Assembly (NCBI RefSeq): GCF_029278605.1
Contig: NZ_CP119574.1
Location: forward strand, 496,001-560,000
Reading direction: 5' to 3'
Source of the DNA: Cupriavidus sp. WKF15
GTDB taxonomy: Bacteria; Pseudomonadota; Gammaproteobacteria; Burkholderiales; Burkholderiaceae
Length of the DNA stretch: 64,000 nt
Positions 19,055 through 27,480 of the stretch are shown here, in pieces. The notes below the pieces were generated by a model. That model made no database searches, was not told the origin of the DNA, and saw only the letters and a list, made by a program, of their open reading frames with translations. How positions within the stretch are numbered: the stretch's first letter is position 1; every line of letters starts with the position of its first letter. The position numbers and the translations under genes were made by a program.

Positions 19055-19672
19055 ATGGATATCTACCAGTTGCGGTTGGTCTCAACGGTCGACGCTCAAT
19101 GGCTATCCGCCGAACATAGGGGGCGTGTAGTTGTCGAAGACAATCAGGTAACGCTGGATGGGGCGCGGCTGGAGATTGTCAGCTTGCAGCGGTCGAGTCG
19201 AACGGAGGCAGTCACGCTTGCCTCTGGTACTTTGCTCGAAGTTTGGCAGCATTCCAAAGTGCTGTTTGTCGGTGCTAGGGCAGAGGATGTCGACGGTGCT
19301 CGAGCAGCGAAGACAGAGAGGGAAGAGGCGGCCCGAATCGCGCTTCACAAAAGTGAGGAGCGTCTTCGTAATCAAGCGCTTGCATTCAATGCGAGTCTGG
19401 CGATTCCAGTTCGGTGGGTGCCTGGTATCGTTGCGGTTGACTCGAGAAATGCCTCGAGGGTGCCTACCCACGACGAGCCCGAACGCGATGTTCACGTCCT
19501 GTTAAACCAGGCCATTCGTGATGGGCGGCTGATACGCGCGGCGGGCGATTTGCTGTGCAAGCGCTTGCGCCAAACCGACGGCGAGCTCCGGTCCGCACGA
19601 GGGCTGGACGAGTATGCTCGGGTATCTTGCCCCGCGTGTTTGGCAGCGGTAAAGCGGTGGGAGAGCGACTAG
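19055..19672 (+). CDS. Protein of unknown function
   Basis: A 205-residue soluble protein (MDIYQLRLVSTVDAQWLSAE..). Residues 83-105 form a charged helix (AAKTEREEAARIALHKSEER). The C-terminus has a CPACL pair that might bind metal or form a disulfide. I do not recognise the family. The ATG is preceded by GCGGGGATAG, a weak ribosome site. Confidence 0.55.
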   Translation: MDIYQLRLVSTVDAQWLSAEHRGRVVVEDNQVTLDGARLEIVSLQRSSRTEAVTLASGTLLEVWQHSKVLFVGARAEDVDGARAAKTEREEAARIALHKSEERLRNQALAFNASLAIPVRWVPGIVAVDSRNASRVPTHDEPERDVHVLLNQAIRDGRLIRAAGDLLCKRLRQTDGELRSARGLDEYARVSCPACLAAVKRWESD

Positions 19673-19871
19673 TGCCATTACGCATCAAAAGCCTTTTCGG
19701 CGAAGTAGTCCACGTGTGGTCGCCTCTGCTGCCGGCCTTCCGTGCTCAATTGCCGATATTCCGCGCAAATGATGGGCCCGCCGAGTGGCTGGGGTCATCA
19801 AGTGTGCCCCCCTTCGCGTTAGAGAAGGGCTGCTTTACCGTTCAGGCCAGGCTGCTCAGGTACGCAGGCGG

Positions 19872-20075
19872 CTATACTTTGCGAATCTTTGACGCTTGCA
19901 GGCCTTTCTGGCCTTGCGAGACATCGAACTCTACCTTTGCGCCTTCCTCAAGCGACTTGAACCCGGTACCTTGGATTTCGCTGTGATGAGCGAACAAGTC
20001 CTTGCCGCTATCGCTGGGCGTGATGAATCCATAGCCCTTTTCGTTGTTAAACCACTTCACAGTGCCAGTCGCCAT
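19872..20075 (-). CDS. Cold-shock-domain protein (CspA family)
   Basis: A 67-residue single cold-shock domain with both RNA-binding motifs (KGYGFI and DLFAHHSEI) and the usual N-terminus [10 protein letters not shown]. It is an RNA/ssDNA chaperone. ATG 20075 gives the canonical length. Its 5' side is shared with the 3' end of the IS607-type element only about 60-70 nt upstream, so its native promoter or cold-shock leader may have been displaced, and read-through from tnpB is possible. Confidence 0.93.
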   Translation of the reverse strand: MATGTVKWFNNEKGYGFITPSDSGKDLFAHHSEIQGTGFKSLEEGAKVEFDVSQGQKGLQASKIRKV

Positions 20076-20137
20076 CTTGTCCTCGAAATTTGGTGCGCAC
20101 AGGTAGCTAGAACTTCCCGTTCCATCAGACTTGCTCA

Positions 20138-20155
20138 TTCCTGCTCAAACAGGAA
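20138..20155 (-). ncRNA. Hairpin at the tnpB 3' end, possible part of a guide RNA
   Basis: A perfect 6-bp stem (TTCCTG/CAGGAA) with a 6-nt loop overlaps the tnpB stop. In TnpB systems the guide (omega/reRNA) is transcribed from the end of tnpB through the element boundary. This hairpin is where its scaffold would lie, but the RNA itself is inferred. Confidence 0.3.
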
Positions 20156-21341
20156 CAAAGCTGACTTCCCGCTTCGCGGAGGACGGTTTCACTCGGGTCT
20201 TGCGATCCGAGCCAGAGCCTTCCTCTCCACGGGCTGACACCGTGGAACTCACGGCGTGGTTGCACAGGTTCACGGCCGCGTTCACATCGCGGTCGTGAAT
20301 CGTCCCGCACGGGGGACACATCCATTCGCGCATGGACAGCGGCAAGCTCTCCAGCTTGTGTCCGCACGCCGAGCACGTCTTGCTGCTGGCATAGAAGCGG
20401 TCGGCCACCACCACCTTGGCTCCGCGCATGTCCGCCTTGTACTCCAGCTGCCGCCTCAGTTCGAAGAAGCTCATGTCGGCGATCGAACGCGCCAGGTGCC
20501 GGTTCTTCACCATGCCGCGCACGTTCAGGTCTTCAATGCCGATGGTGTGGAAGCGGCGAGTGAGATCAGTCGTGAGCTTGTGCAGGGCATCCGAGCGGAT
20601 GGCGGCGATGCGGGCATGCAGCTTCGCCAGCTTTGCCTTCGCCTTGCGACGATTGGCCGATCCCTTGACCTTGCGCGACAGGCTGCGCGATAGCTTGCGC
20701 AGGCGGGCTAGCAAAGCCTTGTGCGGCTTGGGACCAGGAATCGCCTCTCCCGTCGAGAGCGTGGCCAGCGCCGACACACCCAGATCGACACCCACTGCCC
20801 CTTGGTTTTCGGCTTCGGGCAGGTGCGAACTGTCGGGTGTGTCCACGGTGATGCTGACGAACCAGCGGTCGGCCACACGGGAGACCGTGGCCGACATGAT
20901 CTTGCCAGCAAAGCGCAACGTCTCGCGCATGCGCACCCAGCCGAGATTGGGGATGCGAATGCGTGAGGCGTCGATACTGAACTGATCGTTGGTGAGCGTA
21001 AAGCGGTCGTGCACGCCCTTCTTGCGGAACTGCGGATAGCGGGCGCGGCCCGCGAAGAAATTCTTGAACGCCTCGCCCAACTGGATGATCGCCATCTGCG
21101 GCGCATTCTTGGTGACTTCCATCATCCACGGAAACTGCTCGCGCTTGATCGCGTTCAGTTGGCGTCGCAACGCCGCCTGCGACGGCTTGAGCAGCGCATT
21201 GTCCGTCTTCCACGCCTCGTACTGGCGCTTCCACTCGGCCAGCGCCCAGTTATAGGCGAAGCGCGCCGTGCCCGCGGCTCGCGCCAGATACGTGGCTTGC
21301 GCGTTGTTCGGATCGAGGGCGATGCGGTGGGCAATCAGCAT
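20145..21341 (-). CDS. tnpB: TnpB RNA-guided nuclease (IS200/IS605/IS607 type)
   Basis: A 398-residue protein with the complete TnpB layout: an N-terminal recognition part, then a RuvC-like domain with D186 (VGVDLGVSAL), E270 (GIEDLNVRGM) and D350/D352 (HDRDVNAAVNL). A four-Cys zinc finger (C323, C326, C342, C345) is inserted before the last motif. All catalytic positions are present, so it may be an active programmable nuclease. Its ATG overlaps the tnpA stop by 7 nt, implying coupled translation. Confidence 0.93.
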   Translation of the reverse strand: MLIAHRIALDPNNAQATYLARAAGTARFAYNWALAEWKRQYEAWKTDNALLKPSQAALRRQLNAIKREQFPWMMEVTKNAPQMAIIQLGEAFKNFFAGRARYPQFRKKGVHDRFTLTNDQFSIDASRIRIPNLGWVRMRETLRFAGKIMSATVSRVADRWFVSITVDTPDSSHLPEAENQGAVGVDLGVSALATLSTGEAIPGPKPHKALLARLRKLSRSLSRKVKGSANRRKAKAKLAKLHARIAAIRSDALHKLTTDLTRRFHTIGIEDLNVRGMVKNRHLARSIADMSFFELRRQLEYKADMRGAKVVVADRFYASSKTCSACGHKLESLPLSMREWMCPPCGTIHDRDVNAAVNLCNHAVSSTVSARGEEGSGSDRKTRVKPSSAKREVSFVPV

Positions 21342-21967
21342 GACTGGGCATGCTCGACGGCCTGGCGCACGCCGTCGAGCAGCTTCTGATTCTTGCGCGA
21401 ACGGCTGCCGTAGAGCCGGGCACTGAACACCGTGATGATCTCCAGCACGTCCTTGGCCAAGTCTTCCTCGAACGTCGTGTCCTCGCCCTGGTTGAGGATC
21501 ACGACCTCGACGTTCTTCGCCTCGCAGATGGCGAACACCAGTTCCGCACCGAAGCGCAGCAGCCTGTCCTTGTGGGTGATGACCAGGCGCCCGACAGCGC
21601 CCTCGATGATCGCGCCCAGCAGGCGCTTGAGGCCCTTCTTGTGGTAGTTCATGCCGGAGCCAAGGTCGCCAATCACCTCAAACGTCCAGCCCTGGCGGGC
21701 ACAGTAAAGCTCCAGCACCTGCTTCTGCCGCTCAAGGTCATCCTTCTGGTCGTGGCTGGAAACGCGGGCGTAGGCCACGGTGCGTCGCGCCGTAGCGATT
21801 GCATAGAATTGCTCGGGTCGCAGCCGCGCCAGATCATAGCGACGACGCCCGCCCGCTGTGCGTTCGTCTGGGATGAGCTTGCCTTCGCGCTCCCAGCGCC
21901 TCAGCGTTGGGGCCGAGACGCCCAGAAACTCCGCTGCTTCTTGAATGCTGCCCATCATGCGTGACAT
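21335..21967 (-). CDS. tnpA: IS607-family serine recombinase TnpA
   Basis: About 210 residues. An N-terminal MerR-like helix-turn-helix (SIQEAAEFLGVSAPTLRRWE) is followed by a serine-recombinase domain with catalytic Ser70 in YARVSSHDQ, then GSGMNYHKKGLKRLLG and the conserved TTFEEDLAKDVLEIITVFSARLYG end. The start is uncertain: ATG 21967, 21958 and 21955 all precede the HTH and none has a clear ribosome site; longer upstream starts add non-conserved residues. Confidence 0.9.
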   Translation of the reverse strand: MSRMMGSIQEAAEFLGVSAPTLRRWEREGKLIPDERTAGGRRRYDLARLRPEQFYAIATARRTVAYARVSSHDQKDDLERQKQVLELYCARQGWTFEVIGDLGSGMNYHKKGLKRLLGAIIEGAVGRLVITHKDRLLRFGAELVFAICEAKNVEVVILNQGEDTTFEEDLAKDVLEIITVFSARLYGSRSRKNQKLLDGVRQAVEHAQSC

Positions 21968-22222
21968 GCGCAAATTGTGCATGTCTGCGCAATAATGCGC
22001 AACTAATTCATCAGCAGTTCGAGCCCCGTTGGAATTATCGCAACGCCCGAACATTATTGGCTGTCGTGTGCCGTTGCGTACATCCAGCATAGCTGAAGAG
22101 GTGCGTGGCGACATCTCAGGGTTTACCTCTCGGCGACATGGTCGACGATAGGGCGCGAGTAGTTAGATGGACCCGGCGGCCAAGCCGAGCGCCGCCGAAA
22201 TGAAGGAATGCATGAGTTGAAG

Positions 22223-22345
22223 TTACTCGGCCCAAACGATATCGGAGTTCTGCAGCAGATGCTCGGCCAGGATGTAGTCACCAAGCCTCATAGCCACCTT
22301 CAGATTTGAGGCCAAAGTTTCTCTTAATTCTGACGTAAGAAAATT
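22223..22345 (-). pseudogene. Remnant of the GDYILAGHLL protein family (C-terminus)
   Basis: Forty codons ending ..AMRLGDYILAEHLLQNSDIV then WAE and a stop, closed upstream by an in-frame stop. The end matches the C-termini of the proteins at 22711-23142 (GDYILAGHLLGETTLTWG) and 43476-43850 (GDYILAGHLLREVDAEWTE). The N-terminal three quarters are lost. No start is available. Confidence 0.7.
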
Positions 22346-22383
22346 TTAAATCGATATAGACTGGCCATGAAGTCCTGCTACCA

Positions 22384-22418
22384 CCCGCGTAACCACCCCG
22401 GCTACGCGGGTTTTTTTT
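22384..22418 (+). terminator. Strong intrinsic terminator without an upstream gene
   Basis: CCCGCGTA (22384-22391) pairs perfectly with TACGCGGG (22403-22410) across an 11-nt loop and is followed by eight T. This is a textbook rho-independent terminator for the plus strand, yet no plus-strand gene precedes it within 2 kb. It may end a small RNA starting in the AT-rich stretch 22310-22380, or be left from a deleted gene. Confidence 0.8.
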
Positions 22419-22710
22419 GGGGGCAGCGTGAGGCTTGCTCTTTGGTCTGACGCGCCATCCCGCCCATCAGCAGCTTTGTGGTGTCAGCGGACTCCGACAA
22501 TCTCCCAGAGATGCCAATCGGTCGGTTGGCGAATGGCTACGGGCGCCACCGCTTGCATAGCACTGACGCCTCATGGTGTAGTCCAACCAGTGATTCAGCG
22601 GACGTTGGAGGCAAGGCGAAGGGGGAAGGTGCCACATAGCGCTGGGGTCGTGCTAGCCGCCGTTCGGCGTTCATGCCACCTCAATACAAGAGCGTGGCGA
22701 AGCTCATCAA
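22419..22710. other. Gap without a recognised gene
   Basis: Short frames only; no motif or ribosome site found. Confidence 0.3.
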
Positions 22711-23142
22711 TTATCCCCAGGTGAGTGTTGTCTCCCCTAGCAGGTGTCCCGCCAGGATGTAATCGCCGTGCCGTACAGCCCGTTCCTCGAGCTCGTCGAG
22801 GCACGCCTCTGGTAGCTCCGTTAAATCGAACAAGCAGTAAAGATGACGTTGACGAAAGGTGAGCTTGTCCGCTCTCAAGCCGCGAATTAATGCATCTGGG
22901 GAACGTACGGCCGCATGTTCAATGGTCCGGAACCGCACCGAGTCGCCACCGGCATCGCCAAGCCGGCCGAGCTCCAACGCATCTTGCCAAGCCGTTTTGA
23001 GGCCAATTCCGGGCATCCAGATGAGAACTTCTGTTCCGCTGTTGCAGCCGGCATCGCCATGCACGACAGCACAGCATGTAAGGGCGCCTATGGCAATAAC
23101 CTGCCGCAAAATTGCGCGCGGAAGGGGGCCGGTGGAGCTCAT
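22711..23142 (-). CDS. Uncharacterised GDYILAGHLL-family protein, apparently exported
   Basis: A 143-residue protein. ATG 23142 (GAGGTG 4 nt upstream) gives a signal-peptide-like N-terminus: MSSTGPLPRAILRQVIAIGA, then LTCCAVVHGDAG. The rest aligns with the protein at 43476-43850: (T/G)WQDA(L/I)EL(G/A)RLGD, a variable R/H core, TFRQR(H/N)LYC(L/Q)F(D/N)L and the end GDYILAGHLL. The two copies share no other context. I do not recognise the family and assign no function. A longer in-frame start (23304) would destroy the signal peptide. Confidence 0.65.
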   Translation of the reverse strand: MSSTGPLPRAILRQVIAIGALTCCAVVHGDAGCNSGTEVLIWMPGIGLKTAWQDALELGRLGDAGGDSVRFRTIEHAAVRSPDALIRGLRADKLTFRQRHLYCLFDLTELPEACLDELEERAVRHGDYILAGHLLGETTLTWG

Positions 23143-23252
23143 GAACACCTCACTATCCAGTGGATACTGAAATCCGTCACCCCTAGTCCAGAATTCGGCA
23201 TCGGAAGGCTGACCAATTGAATCGGGGGCTGGATACTGCCATAGCGACGTTG

Positions 23253-23822
23253 CTAGCCGACCCGCAACGTGGACCCACTTGCCTTCGCATTGAATACGTG
23301 GCACGTATAACTGTCCAGCGTATTTGCCGCGATTGCCAGAATGATGTCTAGGATGTTTTCTTCACGATAGCCAGCATGCAAAAAGGTCTTGACCTCATGC
23401 TCGCTGGGGCGACCGCGATGTATGAACATTGCACGTGTAAAACTGACTAGAGCCCGAAGCCGGGCATCAGCGAGAGGCTTGCCGTGACGGATTGCCGCCA
23501 CAATCTTTCTGAAGGTCTCATTGGCGGTGCAGGTGCCGTCACCAGAGGCCAGCTCGTCGTAGTTGCAGCCACTGGCAACCGCAAGTACAAGAAAAACCAC
23601 TCGTTGTTCGAGCTGTGTCAGGGTTAAATCCTGACTCATAGCGCGGCAGCAATTTTGGTACGTGGCAAATAGTGAGGGCGCAACGGCCATAGCGGCATTC
23701 ATGGTCGAGACGGTATCCGTCTTATCGATTGCCTCGCAATGCGTGTCACTGTCATTGGCGGGCACGGCTTCCCGGCCGGCATCGCAGAGCGAAATGCCGG
23801 CACCAGCGAGCATGTTCTTCAT
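23253..23822 (-). CDS. Carboxymuconolactone decarboxylase/AhpD-like protein with altered active site
   Basis: Up to 189 residues. The C-terminal two thirds follow the AhpD-like helical pattern (LTQLEQRVVFLVLAVASGCN.. ALVSFTRAMFIHRGRPSEHE..FLHAGYREENILDIIL). Where active AhpD proteins have Cys-x-x-Cys, this one reads SGCNYDELAS, retaining one Cys and losing the pair, so peroxidase activity is doubtful. The N-terminal 60 residues are Cys-rich and poorly matched; the true start may be internal (Met at about residue 41). Compare the intact CDDC protein at 29549. Confidence 0.6.
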   Translation of the reverse strand: MKNMLAGAGISLCDAGREAVPANDSDTHCEAIDKTDTVSTMNAAMAVAPSLFATYQNCCRAMSQDLTLTQLEQRVVFLVLAVASGCNYDELASGDGTCTANETFRKIVAAIRHGKPLADARLRALVSFTRAMFIHRGRPSEHEVKTFLHAGYREENILDIILAIAANTLDSYTCHVFNAKASGSTLRVG

Positions 23823-23886
23823 AGCGCAAGTCCTAGTTGGGTGGTTGCTGCCTGGTCTCTGCTTGTGTCAATCGGTAATGAGCCGC

Positions 23887-24132
23887 TCACAAGGCAAGAC
23901 AGCCGGCAATCATCCTCGGGACTGGAGGCGGAAACACGCGCCAGCATCCGTCATCGTGCCGAAAGAAGAACAACGCGCGCAACCCGGCCGGTTGCGCGCT
24001 CTCGACGCAAACGTAGCGTCGTCGACCTGAGATGGTGCGACTGAATTCGACTACGCGGACCGCTGCCGTGGAACCAGGCGCGAGCCACTTCTCGACCTGG
24101 AAACGCAGCGACTGCTCGTTCGTGCCTTTCAT
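23887..24132 (-). CDS. Small conserved hypothetical protein
   Basis: An 81-residue protein starting MKGTNEQSLRFQVEKWLAPG with GGAGGGG 2-6 nt upstream of ATG 24132. Central RYVCVESAQPAGLRALFFFR and HDDGCWRVFPP match a short, unnamed family I recall from Burkholderiales genomes (..LVEKWLAP..RYVCVE..FFFRHDDGSW..FPP). No function known. Confidence 0.65.
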   Translation of the reverse strand: MKGTNEQSLRFQVEKWLAPGSTAAVRVVEFSRTISGRRRYVCVESAQPAGLRALFFFRHDDGCWRVFPPPVPRMIAGCLAL

Positions 24133-24533
24133 GACCCCTCCAACATCCCAATGCTTTCTTTTTGCCGCGCTTATAGGGCCCAACAGGAGCCATGGCCATG
24201 GGGCGAAGGTGCAATGCGCTTCATGACACCTACGCTTCGCGGTCGAATCTTGAGGGACAACTCTATGCCATAAACTGCCGCCGTGCGTAATTTTTTTTGG
24301 GGTGAAATAGCAACAGCCGAAGGGCAGGAGGCTGCTTGCGCTTCTCTGGGATTGGGCAGAAGCCGGGCTCGTGGCCTGGGCTCAGAGCTCGGCAAGCGTC
24401 CAGAGAAGGAATTAAAAATCGTTTATGTCAGGACTAAGGCGCTCAGCCTTGTCGCTGCCGTAGGCGGCCACGGCCTCAAGCCGCGAAGCGGAGGCAGCTC
24501 ATCAACATGGTTCCGAATGAGCCGGTACGCGCC
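24133..24533. other. Gap without a recognised gene
   Basis: Contains an isolated T8 run (24291-24298) with no hairpin before it. Nothing else recognised. Confidence 0.3.
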
Positions 24534-25068
24534 TCAGCTAAGGCCCGTTACCGCGTTCAATGCTGCGTCCAGGATTGCTTCTGGTGGCAACGGCGGATTC
24601 GAGAATCGGAATCTCTTTCGAAGCGCGCCTGCTTCGTAGTCGACACCATAGCAATCGATGCCTAGTACGCGCACACCAGCTGGCACAATGCGTGAGACTT
24701 CCCGCACAAGATTGGCCTCAGTCTCTCCGGACAATTGGTCAACAAGGCACAGGTCAGCTTTATCCAGCCATCCCATCCGTCCGAGGCCCTCAATGAATCG
24801 GACTTTCCTTGTGCTCAATCGGAAGAACATGAAGTCCAGCGCCAACAGTTGCTCCGTCCCTGGCTCATAGCGCAGGTAACGAGCAAGAAATGCAGAACTT
24901 GGTTCGAAGCGCTCAGCATCGCCGACAACCGTCAGCCGGCGTGCAGTCTGAACGTCGGTGGCATTGCACCACAGTCGCATACGGGTAACCAGGCAGGGTC
25001 ACTGAGTGGGTGGCCAGCGTGCCCAAAGCGGCTTCGTGTAGGAGATTGATGACGTGTCCAACAGACAT
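24534..25068 (-). pseudogene. HugZ/pyridoxamine-phosphate-oxidase-like gene with internal deletion
   Basis: From ATG 25068 one frame reads MSVGHVINLLHEAALGTLAT, then HSVTLPGYPYATVVQ, the N-terminal strand pattern of HugZ-type flavin/heme-binding split-barrel proteins. The reading then shifts. A second frame from about 24950 gives VQTARRLTVVGDAERFEP..LDFMFFRLSTRKVRFIEGLGRM and a C-terminal DUF2470-like part (VLGIDCYGVDYEAG..). Roughly 40 residues between the halves are missing. The combined order fits one 240-residue family, so this is a decayed gene rather than two small ones. The family acts in heme use or oxidation. Confidence 0.6.
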
Positions 25069-25127
25069 TCTTCACACCGTTCTCTGGTCAACCGCATCTT
25101 GATGATGTCGGTGCGACGCGGCACTTT

Positions 25128-25571
25128 CTATCCTAGCTCACATCTCATGCAAAGCGCTGATGTTAGGGCCGCACGCTGGACAGCTGGCAATAACTTGACT
25201 TCATGTGGCACTTCTTCAGTCGCGACGAGCGAGAATCCCCAGCGAGCGAAGTACGCGGGAGCCACTGTGGAGAAAATATAGGCATCATGAGCTTCTGTGC
25301 CGCGAGCCCGCATCAATAGTATTTCAACCGGGCGCGTTGCGATGCCGTTTTCTCGGTATGCTGGCTCAACTGCGACTGAGCGGATGAGCACATGCGAGCC
25401 GCGATATTCCGCTGCCGCACATCCAACAATGCGGTCTTCATATATCGCAACTTGGAAGTCTTCAATTAACTCATAGGTATCGGAGGTGGGGAGGCCGCAT
25501 TGCTCAAGCAATGCAGCAATGTGATGCCAATCTGAACGAAGGGCCGAGCGCACAACAACGTCGGTCAGCAT
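25128..25571 (-). CDS. GNAT acetyltransferase, ArsN2-like (copy 2)
   Basis: A 147-residue GNAT protein: VVVRSALRSDWHHIAALLEQ then CGLPTS, acetyl-CoA loop IRSVAVEPAYRENGIATRPV, C-terminal APAYFARWGFSLVATEEVP. It is the same length as copy 3 (26101-26544) and shares its layout including an FARxGF end. The normally R/Q-x-x-G-x-G/A loop reads YRENGIAT, consistent with cofactor binding. ATG 25571 is used; its ribosome site is weak. Substrate unknown. Confidence 0.7.
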   Translation of the reverse strand: MLTDVVVRSALRSDWHHIAALLEQCGLPTSDTYELIEDFQVAIYEDRIVGCAAAEYRGSHVLIRSVAVEPAYRENGIATRPVEILLMRARGTEAHDAYIFSTVAPAYFARWGFSLVATEEVPHEVKLLPAVQRAALTSALCMRCELG

Positions 25572-26100
25572 GATGATGTGTCTCCTGCGTGCGTCATCTT
25601 CTGCCGAGAAGTCCCGCGCACATCAAATAATATTGAAGGCAATTATGTTGCCCTCGTTGTATGACAGTCCGGCGGTTATGCAACCTCAGATAGACCGTTC
25701 AGTAAGACTATCATCGAACAAGGAGCTCGTCTGTAAGTGATTGTGATTGAGCTTCCCTGCACCGCGTCGACCGTGCGTAGCCGGATGGCGCCTCCCTCAG
25801 TGCATTTTTTTACCTCATTGATAGCAGTGTATTGTGATATTAGTTTTGTCTAATGCAGGATTTAGTTTTTGTAAATGTGCGTTGAAGCATTCTGGCGACT
25901 CATTCGGGTGAGACCAAATTTAACTGCCCTATAGAGTCTTGCTTAGATAAAAGCGAAGAGATGAAAGCTAGTTCATTTGGCTGAGAGAATTTTTCCGTGC
26001 GTATAGTTAAAATATAGAGGGTGCACTGTTGAGGGGGCGCACTTTTGAGGCGCGATATGAGTCTCAAATTGTTGTGGGAGCATCGGGGGGGATAAGAAGA
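25572..26100. other. AT-richer gap between two divergent GNAT genes
   Basis: About 530 nt visibly richer in A/T than its surroundings (for example 25800-25890 and 25990-26040), with no gene. It must contain the promoters of both acetyltransferase genes. Confidence 0.45.
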
Positions 26101-26544
26101 ATGATAAGAGATGTGAGGATTCGCGCCGCCGGGTCGGCAGACGTAGAAGCAATCTCGCACGTGCTCCGTTCCTGCGGTTTGCTCGGCAGCGATATTGACC
26201 CCTCGGCGAGCCTCTACAGCCTGGCTGCCATAGGTGAGAACGTAATCGGCTGCGCCTGCGGCGAAATGCATGGCGAGACGGTCATCATTCAGGCCGCTGC
26301 GGTTCTAGGCGAGTACCGGGGCCATCAGGTTGCTACGCATCTGGTTAGGGCCATCTTGATGCGTGCCCGCGCCAACGGCTGCACGAGGGCTGCGGTGCTC
26401 ACGTCCGAGCATCCTGCGTTCTTTGCTCGTTTCGGGTTCACGCTCACCGCGTTAGAAGACATGCCACAGAGGATGAAGCTGTCCAAGGAATTCCTTCGGC
26501 GGTTTGGCGCAAGGACACACTACATGTGCCGTCATCTCGACTGA
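26101..26544 (+). CDS. GNAT acetyltransferase, ArsN2-like (copy 3)
   Basis: A 147-residue GNAT protein: RIRAAGSADVEAISHVLRSC then GLLGS, cofactor loop IQAAAVLGEYRGHQVATHLV, end HPAFFARFGFTLTALEDMPQ. Opening and closing motifs match copies 1 and 2. ATG 26101 is preceded by a purine-rich GGGGGGATAAGAAGA. An in-frame upstream extension to 26029 is not needed. Divergent from copy 2. Confidence 0.7.
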   Translation: MIRDVRIRAAGSADVEAISHVLRSCGLLGSDIDPSASLYSLAAIGENVIGCACGEMHGETVIIQAAAVLGEYRGHQVATHLVRAILMRARANGCTRAAVLTSEHPAFFARFGFTLTALEDMPQRMKLSKEFLRRFGARTHYMCRHLD

Positions 26545-27038
26545 TTTCGCAGCGATTATCGAGCACTACGGCACGGCACTGATAGCAATCGAAGACCCTG
26601 TGCGCGAATGCTCTGTTGCGTGCGAGGCGAAACCTCAAAGACCCCGGGGCATGAACCGAGCCTTCTCAAACCTCGTGAAGTGCGCTGAAATATGAAATCA
26701 ATCTCGCTCTCGGGAAAGTCGCCAAGGTTGCGGTATGCTACTCGCATTCTCTCCTGGTGGGAATTCCGCTCGACCTCGGTCAGAGCAACCACACTAGCCA
26801 GCCAGCAGGGACCGCGAATGCCATTGTAGCCAGCGCCGTCTCCACGGCCCATAGTTCTCGTCCATCAATTGACCGCTGCGTTGACAGCGCTTATCTACAC
26901 GCTTAAACCCTTCAAGGGCTTCGAGTACGTGTGTGGCATGTGTTTAAAAGCATCATAGTGTGAGATGAACTGTCCCACAATAGAGTGTGGGAGATGGCAC
27001 CTCCTGCCAAAAGGGGGCATGCTTTGCCCCCGCTCGTT
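26545..27038. other. Gap without a recognised gene
   Basis: A minus-strand frame at 26556-26852 has some protein-like stretches but no start or motif; possibly debris. Confidence 0.3.
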
Positions 27039-27209
27039 GTCGGGGATACCGTAGAGGCAATGTTTCAGGGCTCGCCAGAGCAGCTCGCCGACATGTGCGG
27101 TTGGTTGAGCGAAGGCATGTCGGCAGCGCTTGTGGAAGAACTTGACGTTACTGAAGTGAAGCCACCATTTGCGCGCTATGACCGGTTCGAGCGCTTGCCC
27201 TCCCTGTAA
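27039..27209 (+). pseudogene. Acylphosphatase, C-terminal remnant
   Basis: Fifty-six codons reading VGDTVEAMFQGSPEQLADMC then GWLSEGMSAALVEELDVTEV and RFERLP, the C-terminal half of acylphosphatase (family pattern GTVEAVxQG..V..W...GP..ARV..V). The N-terminal half with the catalytic Arg and Asn is absent, and the upstream sequence does not continue the family. Confidence 0.55.
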
Positions 27210-27237
27210 GGGCATTCATCGCGCACCGTGTTCGTTG

Positions 27238-27480
27238 ACTGCACTGCGGGCTATGCAGGCGCTCAAACCAAAGGAACAGAGAACTGCCAGGGCGCCACCG
27301 ACCGGTTTGCTGACAATGAAGCCGGGAGTATCCGCCGGCGGGGTGCCTGCAAAGGTGCGCTAGGATGTAATTCGGGCATGCCTCCAGCGCAGCTTACCCA
27401 GGCAAATCTCGGCGAGCGTCATGAGGGGATTGAAGTGCGCACCGGAAATATTGATGAATGTGGCGATGAGCGCAGTCGGT
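27238..27480 (-). pseudogene. Aquaporin/MIP-family remnant with internal deletion
   Basis: The minus strand reads TALIATFINISGAHFNPLMT then LAEICLGKLRWRHARITS and a stop. The same frame continues RTFAGTPPADTPGFIVSKPV then GGALAVL. GAHFNP is the first aquaporin NPA-type box; the second piece matches the segment following the second box of the family (..DTFAGIRPxDVPGFI..). The membrane core between them is deleted. Aquaglyceroporins of this kind occur in some arsenic operons. Confidence 0.5.

Larger units (their letters stand above)
20125..22010 (-). mobile_element. IS607-family element (tnpA-tnpB)
   Basis: Serine recombinase and TnpB genes overlap in the IS607 order. These elements have no terminal repeats or target duplications, so the ends are approximate. 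On the right, repeated TGCGCA words (about 21966-22004) precede tnpA and may be recombinase sites. On the left, the hairpin TTCCTG-CTCAAA-CAGGAA (20138-20155) lies at the tnpB stop. Confidence 0.75.

Noticed and set aside
24283..24300. T8 run considered as a terminator
   Set aside because: No stem-loop precedes it.
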